Source: Gemmatimonadota bacterium
Lineage (GTDB): Bacteria > Gemmatimonadota > Gemmatimonadetes > Longimicrobiales > Gaopeijiaceae
Direction: 5' to 3'
Length of the DNA stretch: 64,000 nt
Assembly: GCA_027623325.1 (NCBI GenBank)
Contig: JAQBXY010000006.1
Coordinates: 62,001-126,000, forward strand
Position numbers and translations under genes: made by a program. Below the pieces are notes generated by a model that saw only the letters and a program-made list of their open reading frames with translations, was not told the DNA's origin and did not search any database. Below are positions 1-10,841 of this stretch, in pieces (positions within the stretch are counted from its first letter, which is position 1; every line of letters begins with the position of its first letter).

Positions 1-514
1 GTCGCCCGGTCATCATGAAGCGAAACATGCTCTCGAGGTGGCAGTATCCACCGAAGCCTGCCGTCCCCGCGATGTCGTCCCGCAGGGTGGGGTCGCCCGA
101 CGACGCGATCGCATGGGGCGCGCCGAACGAGAATCCGATCACGCCGACGCGCTCGTCGCGCGCGGCGCCCGAGGAACGCAGGCCGGCGATCGCGGCCTTG
201 ATCGTGGGGGCGGAGAGGTGAGGTGCCAAGTCGAGGGCTCGCCATTCCGGTACCTCGGGCACGATCGTCACCGTACCCGTCGCCGCGACGGACCGGGTAA
301 AGCGCACGAGTTGATCGTGCGCTCGTCCCTGTCGGGTGATGCCGTGCATGACGATCCAGGCCGGGAGTGGCCCGGAGGATTTCCGCGGCCGGACGAGCGT
401 CGCAGGTACGGTGGTGCCGTCCCGATCGAGGAGGATCTCATCCTGCACCACCTCCGCGCTTTCGGAGAGCCACGCCCGCGCGTACCGAAGTGTGCGAAGG
501 GTTACGAGGGTCAT
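1..514 (-). CDS. alpha/beta hydrolase (dienelactone hydrolase-like), 3' end outside window
   Basis: Reading the minus strand from ATG at 514 gives MTLVTLRTLRYARAWLSESAEVVQDEILLDRDGTTVPATLVRPRKSSGPLPAWIVMHGITRQGRAHDQ...VGVIGFSFGAPHAIA; GxSxG nucleophile elbow (GFSFG); open to the window edge. Confidence 0.75.
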   Translation of the reverse strand, partial: MTLVTLRTLRYARAWLSESAEVVQDEILLDRDGTTVPATLVRPRKSSGPLPAWIVMHGITRQGRAHDQLVRFTRSVAATGTVTIVPEVPEWRALDLAPHLSAPTIKAAIAGLRSSGAARDERVGVIGFSFGAPHAIASSGDPTLRDDIAGTAGFGGYCHLESMFRFMMTGR

Positions 515-653
515 GCGGAAAGCTAGTGAAGCTGGGTCGACCAGTGCATGGTCCAATTGACGTAGGCGTAGGGTGCTCGGAGCACATCCTTGCCGGACGA
601 GGCGGGGTCGGGCATGATCCGGCTGCATCCACGCCCTTTCCAGGAGAACCACC

Positions 654-1100
654 GTGAAGCGTCTCGCACTTGTCCTCGGCCTGGTCGCGCTGAGCGCACA
701 TCCGGTCGTCGCGCAGGATCAGACGCGCATCGTACATCAGCCCTCGACGCGATCGCCCCTCAGCGCGGCGGTCCAGGTCGGCGACGTGTACTGGCTCTCT
801 GGCAAGCTCGGGGCGACTGCCGAGACTCGCGCCATGACCGAAGGGCGCGTCGCGGCCGAGACGCACAACATCATGCGGTCGTTCGGTGCTCTGCTCGAGG
901 AGCTTGGTTTGGACTTCCAGGACGTCGTAAGAGGCACGGTCTACCTTGCGGACATCGATACCTTCGCAGAAATGAACCAGGTGTACGCCGAGTACTTCGA
1001 GAGCGGCGCCGCCCCCTCGCGGGTCACCGTTGCCGTCGCCGGGCTCGTCGGTGGAGGTGCGATCGAGATCGCGTTCGAGGCGGTGAGAACCGGAGGGTGA
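654..1100 (+). CDS. RidA/YjgF/YER057c family protein with Sec signal peptide
   Basis: ORF 148 aa; MKRLALVLGLVALSAHPVVAQ signal then RidA-like core (SAAVQVGDVYWLSGKLG...GTVYLADIDTFAEMNQVYAEYF...APSRVTVAVAGLVGGGAIEIAFEAV). Confidence 0.85.
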   Translation: MKRLALVLGLVALSAHPVVAQDQTRIVHQPSTRSPLSAAVQVGDVYWLSGKLGATAETRAMTEGRVAAETHNIMRSFGALLEELGLDFQDVVRGTVYLADIDTFAEMNQVYAEYFESGAAPSRVTVAVAGLVGGGAIEIAFEAVRTGG

Positions 1101-1125
1101 CCGCCTAGGGAAGCGGGGCCGTCAT

Positions 1126-2379
1126 ATGACCATGGATCGTCGGGGTTTCCTGAGCGTCGTCGGTGGCGCGTCCTTGGCTTGGCCCCGGTCGATCGAGGCG
1201 CTTGCGCGCGAATTGCAGGAAGGCGGGGCCCAGGACGACGAAGCGTTCTGGTCGCTGGTCCGCCAGCAATTCCTCGTTCCAGCGGATCGGATCTACCTCA
1301 ACAACGGAACGCTCGGCCCTTCACCCAGGATTGTGGTCGACGCGGTCGCCGAACATGTCAGACGGGTGGCGCAGACCTACCCGCCCGGTGTGGCCTGGAT
1401 GGACCTCAAGGCCGCGGCTGCCCACCTGCTCGGCGGAGATCCGGCGGGATTCGTTTTCCCACGGAACACGACGGAGGCGATGAACTTCGTCGCCAATGGA
1501 ATCGAGATCAGTCCGGGGGATGATGTCGTTTCGACGGACCACGAGCACATCGGTGGGCTCGAACCATGGAGACTGATCACGAGCCGCCGTGGCGCGTCGC
1601 TAACGATTGCGTCCCTCCCCGTCCCGGCCAGAAGCAGCGATGAGCTTGCGGACGCGGTTTGGGCCACCGTGACGCCCGCGACCCGCGTTCTGTGTGTCTC
1701 CCACATGACCTTTACGACCGGGACCGTTCTTCCGGTTCGGGAGCTGGCGGACCGCTGCCGCGAACGGGGCGTGATCTTCGTCGTCGACGGCGCGCACCCG
1801 CCGGGAATGCTGTCGATGGACGTGGGCGCGCTCGGCGCCGATTTCTATGCCACGTCACCCCATAAGTGGCTGCTCGCGGCCCAAGGGACAGGGCTTCTCT
1901 ATCTCGATGAGTCGTGGTGGGAGAGGCTTTGGCCCACGCTCGCGTCGGGGGGATGGGACGACCTTTCCTTGGGAGCCCACCGTTTCAACCATCTCGGCAC
2001 CATGGATGAGTCCCGCTTGGCCGGACTGCTTGCCAGCCTGGACTTTGTGCAGGCCCTCGACCCTCACCGTATCGAGGCGAGAATCCGGCACCTTCGCGGC
2101 CTTCTGGAGGCCGGCCTGAGGGAGATCCCGGGGATCGCGATCGCGACGCCGGTAGCTGAGGTGCTCAAGGGTGGGATGGTCTCGTTCGCGATCGACGGGG
2201 TGGAGTCGGCCGCGCTTCAGCGTCACCTTTCCCGGGTCGCGAACGTCCGAACGCGGGTGATCGGCGAGTATGGCTACGGGTGGATGAGGCTTTCGACCCA
2301 CGTCTACAACGCCCCGAGCGAGATCGAGCACGTGCTCACCCTTCTGGACGACGTCGCACGCAACGGGATTCCGGCGTAG
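1126..2379 (+). CDS. Class V PLP-dependent aminotransferase (isopenicillin-N-epimerase-like) with Tat-type signal
   Basis: MTMDRRGFLSVVGGASLAW twin-arginine leader; VVDGAHPPGMLSMDVGALGADFYATSPHKWL PLP-lysine motif. Confidence 0.88.
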   Translation: MTMDRRGFLSVVGGASLAWPRSIEALARELQEGGAQDDEAFWSLVRQQFLVPADRIYLNNGTLGPSPRIVVDAVAEHVRRVAQTYPPGVAWMDLKAAAAHLLGGDPAGFVFPRNTTEAMNFVANGIEISPGDDVVSTDHEHIGGLEPWRLITSRRGASLTIASLPVPARSSDELADAVWATVTPATRVLCVSHMTFTTGTVLPVRELADRCRERGVIFVVDGAHPPGMLSMDVGALGADFYATSPHKWLLAAQGTGLLYLDESWWERLWPTLASGGWDDLSLGAHRFNHLGTMDESRLAGLLASLDFVQALDPHRIEARIRHLRGLLEAGLREIPGIAIATPVAEVLKGGMVSFAIDGVESAALQRHLSRVANVRTRVIGEYGYGWMRLSTHVYNAPSEIEHVLTLLDDVARNGIPA

Positions 2380-2430
2380 ACGAGTCGAATGACCCGTGAG
2401 CAACGCACCAAGCGTGGAGAGCAGGGATCG

Positions 2431-3516
2431 ATGAAGAGAGTGTCGGTGGTGCGAGTCGGCTTGCTGGTCGGTGTGTTGGGGTTCGCGGTCTGGTCCCTCG
2501 CCGGGGCTCAGAATCTCGAAGTCCCCGCGGGCTTCGACATCTCCGTCTTCGCCGAGGGCCTTGGGGGTGTGCGCACTCTGGAGGTCGGACCGGACGGTCT
2601 GTTGTACGCGGTGCGGTCGCGCGACGGGACGATCCACCGCCTCGATCCTGCCGGGAACGGCGGATCGGAGGAAATCGTCGACGGGCTCAACCGACCGTAC
2701 GGCTTGGCGTTCTCCGATGGCTGGATGTACGTGGGCGAGCGACATCGGATCGTTCGGTTCCGGGCGCCCGCGTATTCGACACCCGAAGTTGTGGTTCCGG
2801 ACTTGCCGACCGGCGGGAGCCACTGGACTCGTGAGATCGAATTCGGCTCCGATGGAATGCTCTATGTGTCCGTTGGATCGAGCTGCAATATCTGCGAGGA
2901 GCGGGATCCGAGGAGGGCTGCGGTGACGCGCTATCGTCCCGACGGATCGGACGAAACCATTGTGGCCGAGGGACTTCGCAACTCAGCCGGACTCGCCGTC
3001 CATCCGGCGACAGGAACTCTGTGGGTGTCCCAGAATGAACGCGACATGCTCGGGGACGATCTGCCCGTGGAGGAGATCAACATCCTGTCCGATGGCACGC
3101 ACTTCGGATGGCCGTACTGCCATGGGCAGGGCGAGACGAATCCTGAGTACCGTGATCGGGCCGCGTACTGCCGTGACACGACCCCTCCCGCACTCTCGAT
3201 CCAGGCCCATTCGGCCCCGTTAGGGATGGCGTTTTACACCGGGGAGCAGTTTCCGGCCGAGTACCGTGGAGACCTCTTCGTCGCGTTGCATGGGTCGTGG
3301 AACCGCTCGGAACGAACGGGCTACAAGTTGATTCGGGTCCGGGTGGAGAACGACCGTCCGGTCTCCTACGAGGACTTCGCGACGGGATGGCTGTCCGGGC
3401 GCCGCGTGACGGGTCGCCCCGTGTACCCGGTCGTTGGTCCGGATGGGAGCCTCTTTCTTTCCGACGATGAGGGTGGCCGCATCTATCGAATTCGGTGGAC
3501 GGGTCCGGGAGAGTGA
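2431..3516 (+). CDS. PQQ-type sugar dehydrogenase / soluble glucose dehydrogenase-like beta-propeller, exported
   Basis: Signal MKRVSVVRVGLLVGVLGFAVWSLAGAQ; GLNRPYGLAFSDGWMYVGERHRIVRF... GLRNSAGLAVHPATGTLWVSQNERDMLGDDLPVEEIN; ORF listed from 2389, start placed at internal ATG. Confidence 0.82.
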   Translation: MKRVSVVRVGLLVGVLGFAVWSLAGAQNLEVPAGFDISVFAEGLGGVRTLEVGPDGLLYAVRSRDGTIHRLDPAGNGGSEEIVDGLNRPYGLAFSDGWMYVGERHRIVRFRAPAYSTPEVVVPDLPTGGSHWTREIEFGSDGMLYVSVGSSCNICEERDPRRAAVTRYRPDGSDETIVAEGLRNSAGLAVHPATGTLWVSQNERDMLGDDLPVEEINILSDGTHFGWPYCHGQGETNPEYRDRAAYCRDTTPPALSIQAHSAPLGMAFYTGEQFPAEYRGDLFVALHGSWNRSERTGYKLIRVRVENDRPVSYEDFATGWLSGRRVTGRPVYPVVGPDGSLFLSDDEGGRIYRIRWTGPGE

Positions 3517-5729
3517 TCGACGAAGTGCAGGATCACGAAACGGCGAAACCTCCTTTTGCGACGGCTCTCGGGGTGAGCCTTGGGGTCTTCGCGCTCTACG
3601 TGGCAACGCTTGCCCCGACGACGGCCTTTTGGGACACGAGCGAGTACATCGCGACGGCTCACACCCTTGGGATTCCCCATCCGCCCGGTAACTCGTTCTT
3701 CGTCGTGCTGGCCAAGGCGTGGAGCCTCCTGCTCGCGCCGACGGGTTTGTCCGTGGCGGTCCGCATCAATCTGTTCGCGGCGGCCACGAGTGCGGGTGCG
3801 ACCGGATTCCTTTACCTGATCGCCCACCGGGTCCTGCGCGACGTCTTCCAGAGCGACGCGTTCGCCCGTTACGGTGCCATCGCTTCGGCGATCATCGGCG
3901 CCACTGCGTTCACGGTGTGGAACCAGTCGAACGTCAACGAAAAGGTCTATACGCTCAGCGTCTTCATCATCGCCGCCGTGAGCTGGCTTGCGATTCGATG
4001 GCGCGATCGCAGGGACGAAGCCGGGTCCGAGCGATACCTGTTGTGGGCCGTCTTCCTCATGGCGATCGGCTCCACCAGTCACATGATGTCCGTACTCCCG
4101 GCTCCGGCCTTGGGCGTACTGGTCCTCCTGTCTGGTCCCGGGCGACTCCTGAAGGTCCGCTTCCTCGCCCGCGCCTTTGCGCTGGTTGCGCTCGGGCTCT
4201 CGTTCAACTTCGTGTTGCCCATCCGCGCCTCACTCGATCCGGTCATCAATGAGGGGGACCCCGCCTGTGCCTCGGTCGCGGACGCTGCCGTGGCGATCTA
4301 CTCGAACGGCCGGGCGGGCTGTCGGGCGCTGGGAGCGAACCTCCGGCGGGAGCAGTATCAAACGCCTCCTGTTACGCAGCGAAAGGCGCCGTTCGCCGCT
4401 CAAATGGCGATGTACACGCAGTACTTCGAGTGGCAGTGGTCCCGCGGACTGAATCCATCGGAGCTACCGCGCACGGATCGGGTCCCCTTTACCCTGTTGT
4501 TCCTCGTGCTCGGCCTGGTCGGGTTGGGCGCCGCGGCGAAGGCCGACCGGGTGGTATTCTCGTATCTCGGGGTTCTCGCCGCGACACTCACGGTTGGCCT
4601 GGTGATCTATCTGAACTTCAAGTACGGATACTCCCTGTCGCCAGAGATCACGGATCCGAATCAGCACGAGGTCCGCGAGCGAGACTACTTCTTCGTCGCC
4701 GGGTTCCTGTTGTGGGGCTCACTCGCTGGCATCGGTCTCGCTTGGACGTGGGGTACTCTGGCGGGTGCCCTGGGAGGTGGGGTTCAGAAGATGCGTGTGA
4801 CGGCCCCGATTCTCCTCGTCGCGCTCATACCTCTGGTTCTGAACTGGAGTTGGGCGAGCCGGGCCGGCGACTACGCTGCGCGTGATTGGGCTTACGATCT
4901 GCTCATGAGCGTGGAGCCCTACGGAGTCCTCTTCACCAACGGTGACAATGACACATTTCCGCTCTGGTACCTGCAGGAGGTCGAGGAGATTCGGAAGGAT
5001 GTCACCGTCATCGTAGGACAGTACTTATTCACGACGTGGTATCCGAAACAGCTCCAGGCGCTCACGACTCCCGAGAAGCAACGCACCTTCGATGCGGGCC
5101 TGGTTCCTGGTCTGCATGAGGATCGCGCCGCGCCCAGGGGCCCCATTGTCGATCTCGCGCACGAGATGCTGGACGAGGTCGGCACCGCACGCCTCGCGGA
5201 AGATCTGACGATCTCATTTCCGAAACTCGCCGTGACCTATCCGGCGGGAATGGTGCTCGATCGCGGTCAACAACTCGCCCTCTCGATCATTCACGACTCG
5301 GGAGATGAGCGGCCGATCTTCTTTTCCGCTTCCGGGGGCATGCTGACCGAACTGGGACTCGAGCGGTGGGGGGTACGGCACGGCTTGGCTACGAAGCTCG
5401 TGTTGAGAAATATTGAGACGGATCCCAACGAGGGACTCGTGAAGGGAACGGCAGAGTACGGAGGTAGCTGGTTCGACCTGGACCAGTCGCTCGTTCTGTA
5501 CCAGGAGGTCTACGGCTTCCGGGGGATCAAGGATCGACGCATCTGGCAGGATCGCTCGACTCTGAACATCCCTTGGCAGTATTACGTGATGGCACGCCAG
5601 CTCGGGGACGCTTCGGCGGTGGATGGACGCGACGCAGCGCTCGTACAGCAACTCCGAGACGACGGGATCGCCTTCCAGTTGGTCGCGCAGGGTGGACTGT
5701 TCGGCACACCCGGCCTCCTCGACCGATGA
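3513..5729 (+). CDS. DUF2723 family multi-pass membrane protein
   Basis: LAPTTAFWDTSEYIATAHTLGIPHPPGNSFFVVLAKAW N-terminal signature; many TM helices; GTG start overlaps upstream stop. Confidence 0.85.
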   Translation: MIDEVQDHETAKPPFATALGVSLGVFALYVATLAPTTAFWDTSEYIATAHTLGIPHPPGNSFFVVLAKAWSLLLAPTGLSVAVRINLFAAATSAGATGFLYLIAHRVLRDVFQSDAFARYGAIASAIIGATAFTVWNQSNVNEKVYTLSVFIIAAVSWLAIRWRDRRDEAGSERYLLWAVFLMAIGSTSHMMSVLPAPALGVLVLLSGPGRLLKVRFLARAFALVALGLSFNFVLPIRASLDPVINEGDPACASVADAAVAIYSNGRAGCRALGANLRREQYQTPPVTQRKAPFAAQMAMYTQYFEWQWSRGLNPSELPRTDRVPFTLLFLVLGLVGLGAAAKADRVVFSYLGVLAATLTVGLVIYLNFKYGYSLSPEITDPNQHEVRERDYFFVAGFLLWGSLAGIGLAWTWGTLAGALGGGVQKMRVTAPILLVALIPLVLNWSWASRAGDYAARDWAYDLLMSVEPYGVLFTNGDNDTFPLWYLQEVEEIRKDVTVIVGQYLFTTWYPKQLQALTTPEKQRTFDAGLVPGLHEDRAAPRGPIVDLAHEMLDEVGTARLAEDLTISFPKLAVTYPAGMVLDRGQQLALSIIHDSGDERPIFFSASGGMLTELGLERWGVRHGLATKLVLRNIETDPNEGLVKGTAEYGGSWFDLDQSLVLYQEVYGFRGIKDRRIWQDRSTLNIPWQYYVMARQLGDASAVDGRDAALVQQLRDDGIAFQLVAQGGLFGTPGLLDR

Positions 5730-6913
5730 CTGATCCCTCGCTCGAGCGCGGCGAACTCTATCGGTACGCCCGACATCTTGCTCTCCCCGAGGTAGGAGTC
5801 GCGGGTCAGGAGAAGTTGAAAGCCGCGCGGGTGCTGTGCGTCGGGGCGGGGGGGCTGGGATCTCCGCTTGCGCTCTATCTGGCGGCGGCGGGCGTCGGCA
5901 CCATCGGGATCGTCGACTTCGACACCGTCGATGAGAGCAACCTCCAGCGGCAACTGCTTCACGGCACCAAGGATGTCGGTCGCGACAAGCTCGACAGCGC
6001 GGTCGAACGTCTAGCGGATGTGAACCCGCACGTCCGGGTCGTCCCCCACCATACGAGGCTGTCGGCCGAGAACGCGCTCGAGATCCTCGCGAACTACGAC
6101 GTCATCGTGGACGGGACGGACAACTTCCCGACGCGTTATCTGGTGAACGACGCCTGCGTCTTGTTAGGAAAGCCGAATGTCTACGGATCGGTGTTCCGCT
6201 GGGAAGGGCAGGTCTCTCTCTTCGCGACGGAGGGTGGCCCCTGTTATCGCTGCCTGTTTCGTGAGCCGCCGCCCCCGGGGCTTGTACCGAACTGCGCAGA
6301 GGGCGGTGTGCTCGGCGTGCTCCCCGGCATCATCGGATCTGCACAGGCTATGGAGACGATCAAGCTGATCCTCGGGGTTGGCCGAAGCTTGGCGGGTCGG
6401 CTCCTGCTCTTCGACGCGCTCGAGATGACGTGGCGGGAGGTCGCTCTCCGGCGAAATCCGAAGTGTCCGGTGTGCGGTGACGCCCCCTCCCAGCCCGGCT
6501 TGATCGACTACGAGATCTTTTGCGGGATCAAGCCTGCTCCGGGCTCTGAGATTCCCGGCGACTCACCTGAGGTCCCCGAGGACCGGCCGGTCGAAGAAGT
6601 CGAACCGCGCGAGGCAGCCAAGCGCCTCGCGTCTGAGGCACCTCCCTTCCTTCTCGACGTTCGAGAGTCGTGGGAATGGGCGGTCAGCAATCTGGCGAAC
6701 CATGGGGCCCGGCTCATTCCCCTCTCCGAAGTGGGAGACAGAGTGTCGGAAGTCCCGTTGGACCGCCCCATCGTGGTGTATTGCCGGTCGGGCCAGAGGA
6801 GTCGGGTGGCCGCGCGTCGACTCCTGTCGGCCGGACGTACCGAGGTCTTGAGTCTACGGGGGGGGATTTCCGCGTGGGCTGCGGACGTCGATCCCGATCT
6901 CCGCGTGGGATAG
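5726..6913 (+). CDS. MoeB/ThiF-type E1-like adenylyltransferase with C-terminal rhodanese domain (MoeZ-like)
   Basis: [57 protein letters not shown] zinc pair; rhodanese loop [13 protein letters not shown] overlaps upstream TGA (ATGA). Confidence 0.92.
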   Translation: MTDPSLERGELYRYARHLALPEVGVAGQEKLKAARVLCVGAGGLGSPLALYLAAAGVGTIGIVDFDTVDESNLQRQLLHGTKDVGRDKLDSAVERLADVNPHVRVVPHHTRLSAENALEILANYDVIVDGTDNFPTRYLVNDACVLLGKPNVYGSVFRWEGQVSLFATEGGPCYRCLFREPPPPGLVPNCAEGGVLGVLPGIIGSAQAMETIKLILGVGRSLAGRLLLFDALEMTWREVALRRNPKCPVCGDAPSQPGLIDYEIFCGIKPAPGSEIPGDSPEVPEDRPVEEVEPREAAKRLASEAPPFLLDVRESWEWAVSNLANHGARLIPLSEVGDRVSEVPLDRPIVVYCRSGQRSRVAARRLLSAGRTEVLSLRGGISAWAADVDPDLRVG

Positions 6914-6918
6914 CGTCC

Positions 6919-7068
6919 ATGCCGCGGCCCCATGTCGTCATCGTTGGCGCGGGCTTCGGTGGTGTATGGGCGGCGCGGACGTTGGCCAACAAGGCGGTCG
7001 ACGTGACGCTGATCGACCGGAACAACTACCACACCTTCTTTCCGCTTCTCTATCAGGTCGCGGCCGCT
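6919..7068 (+). pseudogene. 5' fragment of type II NADH dehydrogenase (NDH-2-like), truncated after about 50 codons
   Basis: [50 protein letters not shown] matches an FAD-binding NDH-2 N-terminus, then the family pattern stops abruptly; frame stays open into the downstream gene. Confidence 0.7.
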
Positions 7069-7248
7069 TTCGGCCTCGTTCGGGTATTCCTCTGCTGGCC
7101 TGCTGAGTTTCTCGACGGGGTCATCGGAGTATCGCTACACTGCGTTTATTGTCGGGCTCGACTGGGTCTTCTAGCTCGGATCCGTTGCAGTGAAGACCCG
7201 CCGAGTGCGAGCTTCATTTCGTTCGATCCCCTGATTCGGAATTCTGCC

Positions 7249-7764
7249 ATGCGTGCTCTTCTTGTGATCGCTCTCGCGTCCGCCGTGCTCCTCCCGACAG
7301 GTGTCGAAGCGCAGCCGCGTCTCATGCTCGGGGGAGGTATCTCCAGCCCGAACGGCGACTTCTCGGCTTCGGCCGAGGCAGGATACCACCTACAGGTCGG
7401 CCTTCAAGTTGGAATCCCTACGTTGCCCGTCGGATTTCGGGCGGATGGCGGAATCCACCGGATGGGCCAAGGGAACGCTGCGCTGGTACGGACCCAGATT
7501 CTGGTCGGGTCCTTGAGCGGCGTTCTTACGCTGCCGGGGATTGGCTTGTCCCCGTACCTGCTCGCGGGCGTGGGGAGCTATCAGACGGAAGCCGGTCTCA
7601 TCGGTGCTTCAGAGAAGATGACCGAGACGGGGTATCATGGCGGATTCGGCGTCAATATCGGGGCCGGCGGCCTGGGCGCCTTCGCCGAGATCCGATTCGT
7701 TCAGATCAAGTCAGATACCCAGACGACACGCTTCATTCCAATGACCTTCGGGATCAGGCTCTAG
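7249..7764 (+). CDS. Outer-membrane beta-barrel-like secreted protein
   Basis: Internal ATG with signal peptide [22 protein letters not shown] followed by alternating beta-strand-like sequence ending MTFGIRL. Confidence 0.65.
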   Translation: MRALLVIALASAVLLPTGVEAQPRLMLGGGISSPNGDFSASAEAGYHLQVGLQVGIPTLPVGFRADGGIHRMGQGNAALVRTQILVGSLSGVLTLPGIGLSPYLLAGVGSYQTEAGLIGASEKMTETGYHGGFGVNIGAGGLGAFAEIRFVQIKSDTQTTRFIPMTFGIRL

Positions 7765-7793
7765 GGCACTCCCGAGAGGGCGCCGAGCGACCG

Positions 7794-9929
7794 CTAATAC
7801 GCGGCCAGCTCGACGATCGCATCGACGACATCGGGGGTCTGCGGCAGAATCACGTTCTCGATCTGGGGCGCGTAGGCCACCCAGGTGTCCATTGAAGCAA
7901 CTCGCTTTACTGGACCGTCGAGGTACTCGAAGAGTTCGTCCGCGATGCGTGCCGCGATCTCCGAGCCGATGCCCCAGGACAGGCTGTCCTCGTGCACGAT
8001 GACCACCTTGTTCGTCTTCTTCACCGAGGTGGCGATGCGATCCATGTCGAAGGGCTGGACGGTCCGTAGGTCGATGACTTCGGTTTCGATCCCATGTTGC
8101 TCGGAGACGATCTTCGCAGCATCGAGGCTCCGCTTCACCAGCGCACCGCACGTGACGAGTGTCACGTCCGAACCCTCGCGGCACACCTTGGCCTTTCCGA
8201 AGGGGATCATGTACTCGGGACCGGGATCGCGGCCCTTGTTGTACACCTGCCGATAGAGGTGCTTGTGCTCGAGGAAGATCACAGGATCGTCGCACCGGAT
8301 CGCGGTACGGAGCAGCCCCGCGGCATCCTCCGCCGTCGCCGGCATGCACACCCGCAGCCCCGGTGTGTGCGTGAAGAGCGTTTCACCGGTCTGAGAGTGA
8401 TAGATGCCACCACCCTTGAGATATCCACCGTACGTGACTCGCACGACCGCGGGAGAGGAAAAATGGCCGTTCGATCGATAGCGCATCGTCGCCATTTCGT
8501 TCCGGATCTGCATCATGGCTGGCCAGATGTAGTCGAAGAACTGGATCTCCACGACCGGCTTCAAGCCCCTTGTGGCCATTCCCACCGCACGTCCCGCGAT
8601 GTTGGCCTCCGCGAGCGGTGAATTGTAGACCCGGTCCGAGCCAAAGCGCTGCTGCAGGCCTTGTGTGACCTTGAAGACGCCCCCTTTTCCTTTCACTTCG
8701 GCGAGAATGTCTTCGCGCGACGCGTCGGCTACGTCCTCTCCGAACACCACGATTCGTGGATCACGCTCCATCTCGCTGCTCAGGCAGGAGTTGAGCAAGT
8801 CGACCATGGTCAGGAGCTTGTCGTCCGCGTACTGCGGTGCGTCTTCGGTGTCGAACTCTGACGAGGTAGGATCGACGTCGGCCGAGTAGAGGTGGTGCAT
8901 CGCCGTGGAAGGGTCGGGCTGTGGCGATGCCAGCGCCTGGTCCCCCGCCTCCGCTACGCTCTTCTCTACTTCGCTCTCCAGCGAGTCCAAGTCGTCGGCC
9001 GTCGCTACCCCCAACTCGATCAACAATGCTCGGGCGAGTACCAGCGGATCCCGTGCGTCCTGAGCATCTCGCTCGGCCGACGTGCGATACGCCCGCTCGT
9101 CGTCCGACATCGAGTGCGAGTACGGACGGGTCGTGTGCGCGTGCAGCATGGCCGGCCCATGTCGATTCCGGGCGTAGGAGATGGCTTCGCCCGCGGCCCG
9201 ATAGCTGTCTACGAGGTCGGTCCCATCACAATGCACGATGTGCAGGTGAGGGAACGAAGACGCGAGGCGTGAGATACTGCCACCCGCGGTCTGTACCTCG
9301 ATGGGAACGCTGATCGCATACCCGTTGTCCTGTACCACGTAGACGACCGGCAGACGGAGGTTGCACGCGGTGTTGAGCGACTCCCAGAACTCGCCCTCGG
9401 ATGTCGCCCCATCTCCGGTACAGACGATGACGACCTCGTCGTCTTGGAAGTTGGTGATCCGGTCGCGCAGGCCCTCGACGTTGGGGACTTTGGTCCCGGC
9501 TTCCGCTGCCCCGACGGCCTGAAGGAACTGCGTGCCCGTGGGAGATGAGGAGGTCGGGATGTTGAACCGCACATCCCCGAAGTGGGCCGGCATCTGACGG
9601 CCCCCGGAGGCCGGGTCAGCCTCGGCGCCGACCGCTTGAAGGAGATGATCGAGCGGCGTTTGTCCGAGCGCCAGCATCATCGCCCGGTCCCGATAATACG
9701 GATAGAACCAATCGTGGGCCGACGTACAATGTTCGGCCACCGCGACGCCGATCGCCTCGTGTCCTGCACCGGATATCTGAAAGAAGACCTTGTTCTGGCG
9801 CTTGAGGCTCATCTCGCGATCGTCGATGCGGCGCGAGGTCACCATGGTGCGGTAAAACCTCAGGAGTTGTTCGTGCGTCAAGCCGGCCAGATCCGTGGAA
9901 TCCACGATCTCCTTCGCTTGCGTCGCCAT
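7794..9929 (-). CDS. 2-oxoacid (branched-chain type) dehydrogenase E1, fused alpha and beta subunits
   Basis: 711 aa; N half E1-alpha ([15 protein letters not shown]...[36 protein letters not shown]), C half E1-beta ([15 protein letters not shown]...[20 protein letters not shown]-type). Confidence 0.92.
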   Translation of the reverse strand: MATQAKEIVDSTDLAGLTHEQLLRFYRTMVTSRRIDDREMSLKRQNKVFFQISGAGHEAIGVAVAEHCTSAHDWFYPYYRDRAMMLALGQTPLDHLLQAVGAEADPASGGRQMPAHFGDVRFNIPTSSSPTGTQFLQAVGAAEAGTKVPNVEGLRDRITNFQDDEVVIVCTGDGATSEGEFWESLNTACNLRLPVVYVVQDNGYAISVPIEVQTAGGSISRLASSFPHLHIVHCDGTDLVDSYRAAGEAISYARNRHGPAMLHAHTTRPYSHSMSDDERAYRTSAERDAQDARDPLVLARALLIELGVATADDLDSLESEVEKSVAEAGDQALASPQPDPSTAMHHLYSADVDPTSSEFDTEDAPQYADDKLLTMVDLLNSCLSSEMERDPRIVVFGEDVADASREDILAEVKGKGGVFKVTQGLQQRFGSDRVYNSPLAEANIAGRAVGMATRGLKPVVEIQFFDYIWPAMMQIRNEMATMRYRSNGHFSSPAVVRVTYGGYLKGGGIYHSQTGETLFTHTPGLRVCMPATAEDAAGLLRTAIRCDDPVIFLEHKHLYRQVYNKGRDPGPEYMIPFGKAKVCREGSDVTLVTCGALVKRSLDAAKIVSEQHGIETEVIDLRTVQPFDMDRIATSVKKTNKVVIVHEDSLSWGIGSEIAARIADELFEYLDGPVKRVASMDTWVAYAPQIENVILPQTPDVVDAIVELAAY

Positions 9930-10225
9930 GTAGTCCGGTGTGGGAGTCTCGATACGGCTTCAAAGATACTGTCCTGGAAGGCAGGGCGAAGGGGTTGAGC
10001 GTCAGGTCGAGTTCGAGAGGCGAATCTCACGACCGATGTGCTGCGGGTCCGTAACGGGGAGTCGACAGGTGTGGCCGCGACCCCCACGGGGGCAAGGAAC
10101 ATTTGAATTCGTCGCCCGAGCGCCTGCCTGCTACATTATTCTCGATTTTCTGCCTCGGGAGACGAAGTCCTGACGGAAGCTTTCGATCCGAAGGAGATCT
10201 GCCGCTGTACCTGAGAATCGCCGGA

Positions 10226-10465
10226 ATGGCGCTCCGCCGCCCGCGGATGATTCCGTACCTGCTACGCGCTGGCTGGGCGTTCCGGGCCCGCGATTGGTAT
10301 CGTCGACCCCCGTTCGTGCCGGTGCCTCCACGCTCCTATATGGAGTGGCGACTGGAAACGGCGTACGGCGATCCGCATGCGACCCCGACCATCGACGAGT
10401 TGGAGCGGTACCTCATGTGGACGGCGCGCATGCGCGAGCAGATGACCAGGCCAGGTCATGACTAG
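10226..10465 (+). CDS. Conserved hypothetical small protein
   Basis: ORF MALRRPRMIPYLLRAGWAFRARDWYRRPPFVPVPPRSYMEWRLETAYGD...; stop overlaps start of next ORF; start uncertain. Confidence 0.55.
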   Translation: MALRRPRMIPYLLRAGWAFRARDWYRRPPFVPVPPRSYMEWRLETAYGDPHATPTIDELERYLMWTARMREQMTRPGHD

Positions 10466-10829
10466 GCTTCTGCTTCTCCTCGGCCTGGCGCTCGCGACCT
10501 GGTACTACTTTCCGGAGACACGGGCGATGTTGCTCGATGTGGCGGAGCCCGTCATCGTGCCCGTTATTCGGTTGGGAACGGAAGAGGAGATGGGTCAAGT
10601 GGGTCGACACGTCATGGATCATGAGCGACTGACGGGGCAGCTGCCCGCGGCGTCGGGCTGGCTGGCCTGGCTCGACTACCGCTATCCATCAGCGACCTTG
10701 AAGGAGGATCCCTGGGGCTCCATCTATCAACTCGAGGTATTCAAGGACTCCATCGCGGTCGTGTCATTCGGCCCCGACCGTACCCGCGGGACGGACGACG
10801 ACTTCTGGGTCGTCACCTCCCGAGAGTAG
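10458..10829 (+). CDS. Small exported/membrane protein with pseudopilin (T2SG)-like C-terminus
   Basis: N-terminal hydrophobic segment; KEDPWGSIYQLEVFKDSIAVVSFGPDRTRGTDDDFWV resembles the DPWG...SxGpD..gtdDD motif of T2SG-like proteins. Confidence 0.55.
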   Translation: MTRLLLLLGLALATWYYFPETRAMLLDVAEPVIVPVIRLGTEEEMGQVGRHVMDHERLTGQLPAASGWLAWLDYRYPSATLKEDPWGSIYQLEVFKDSIAVVSFGPDRTRGTDDDFWVVTSRE

Positions 10830-10841
10830 CGAGCTTCTCGC

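Noticed and set aside
7794-9929. E1 alpha-beta fusion as a novelty
   Set aside because: Fused branched-chain 2-oxoacid dehydrogenase E1 proteins are already known in several phyla
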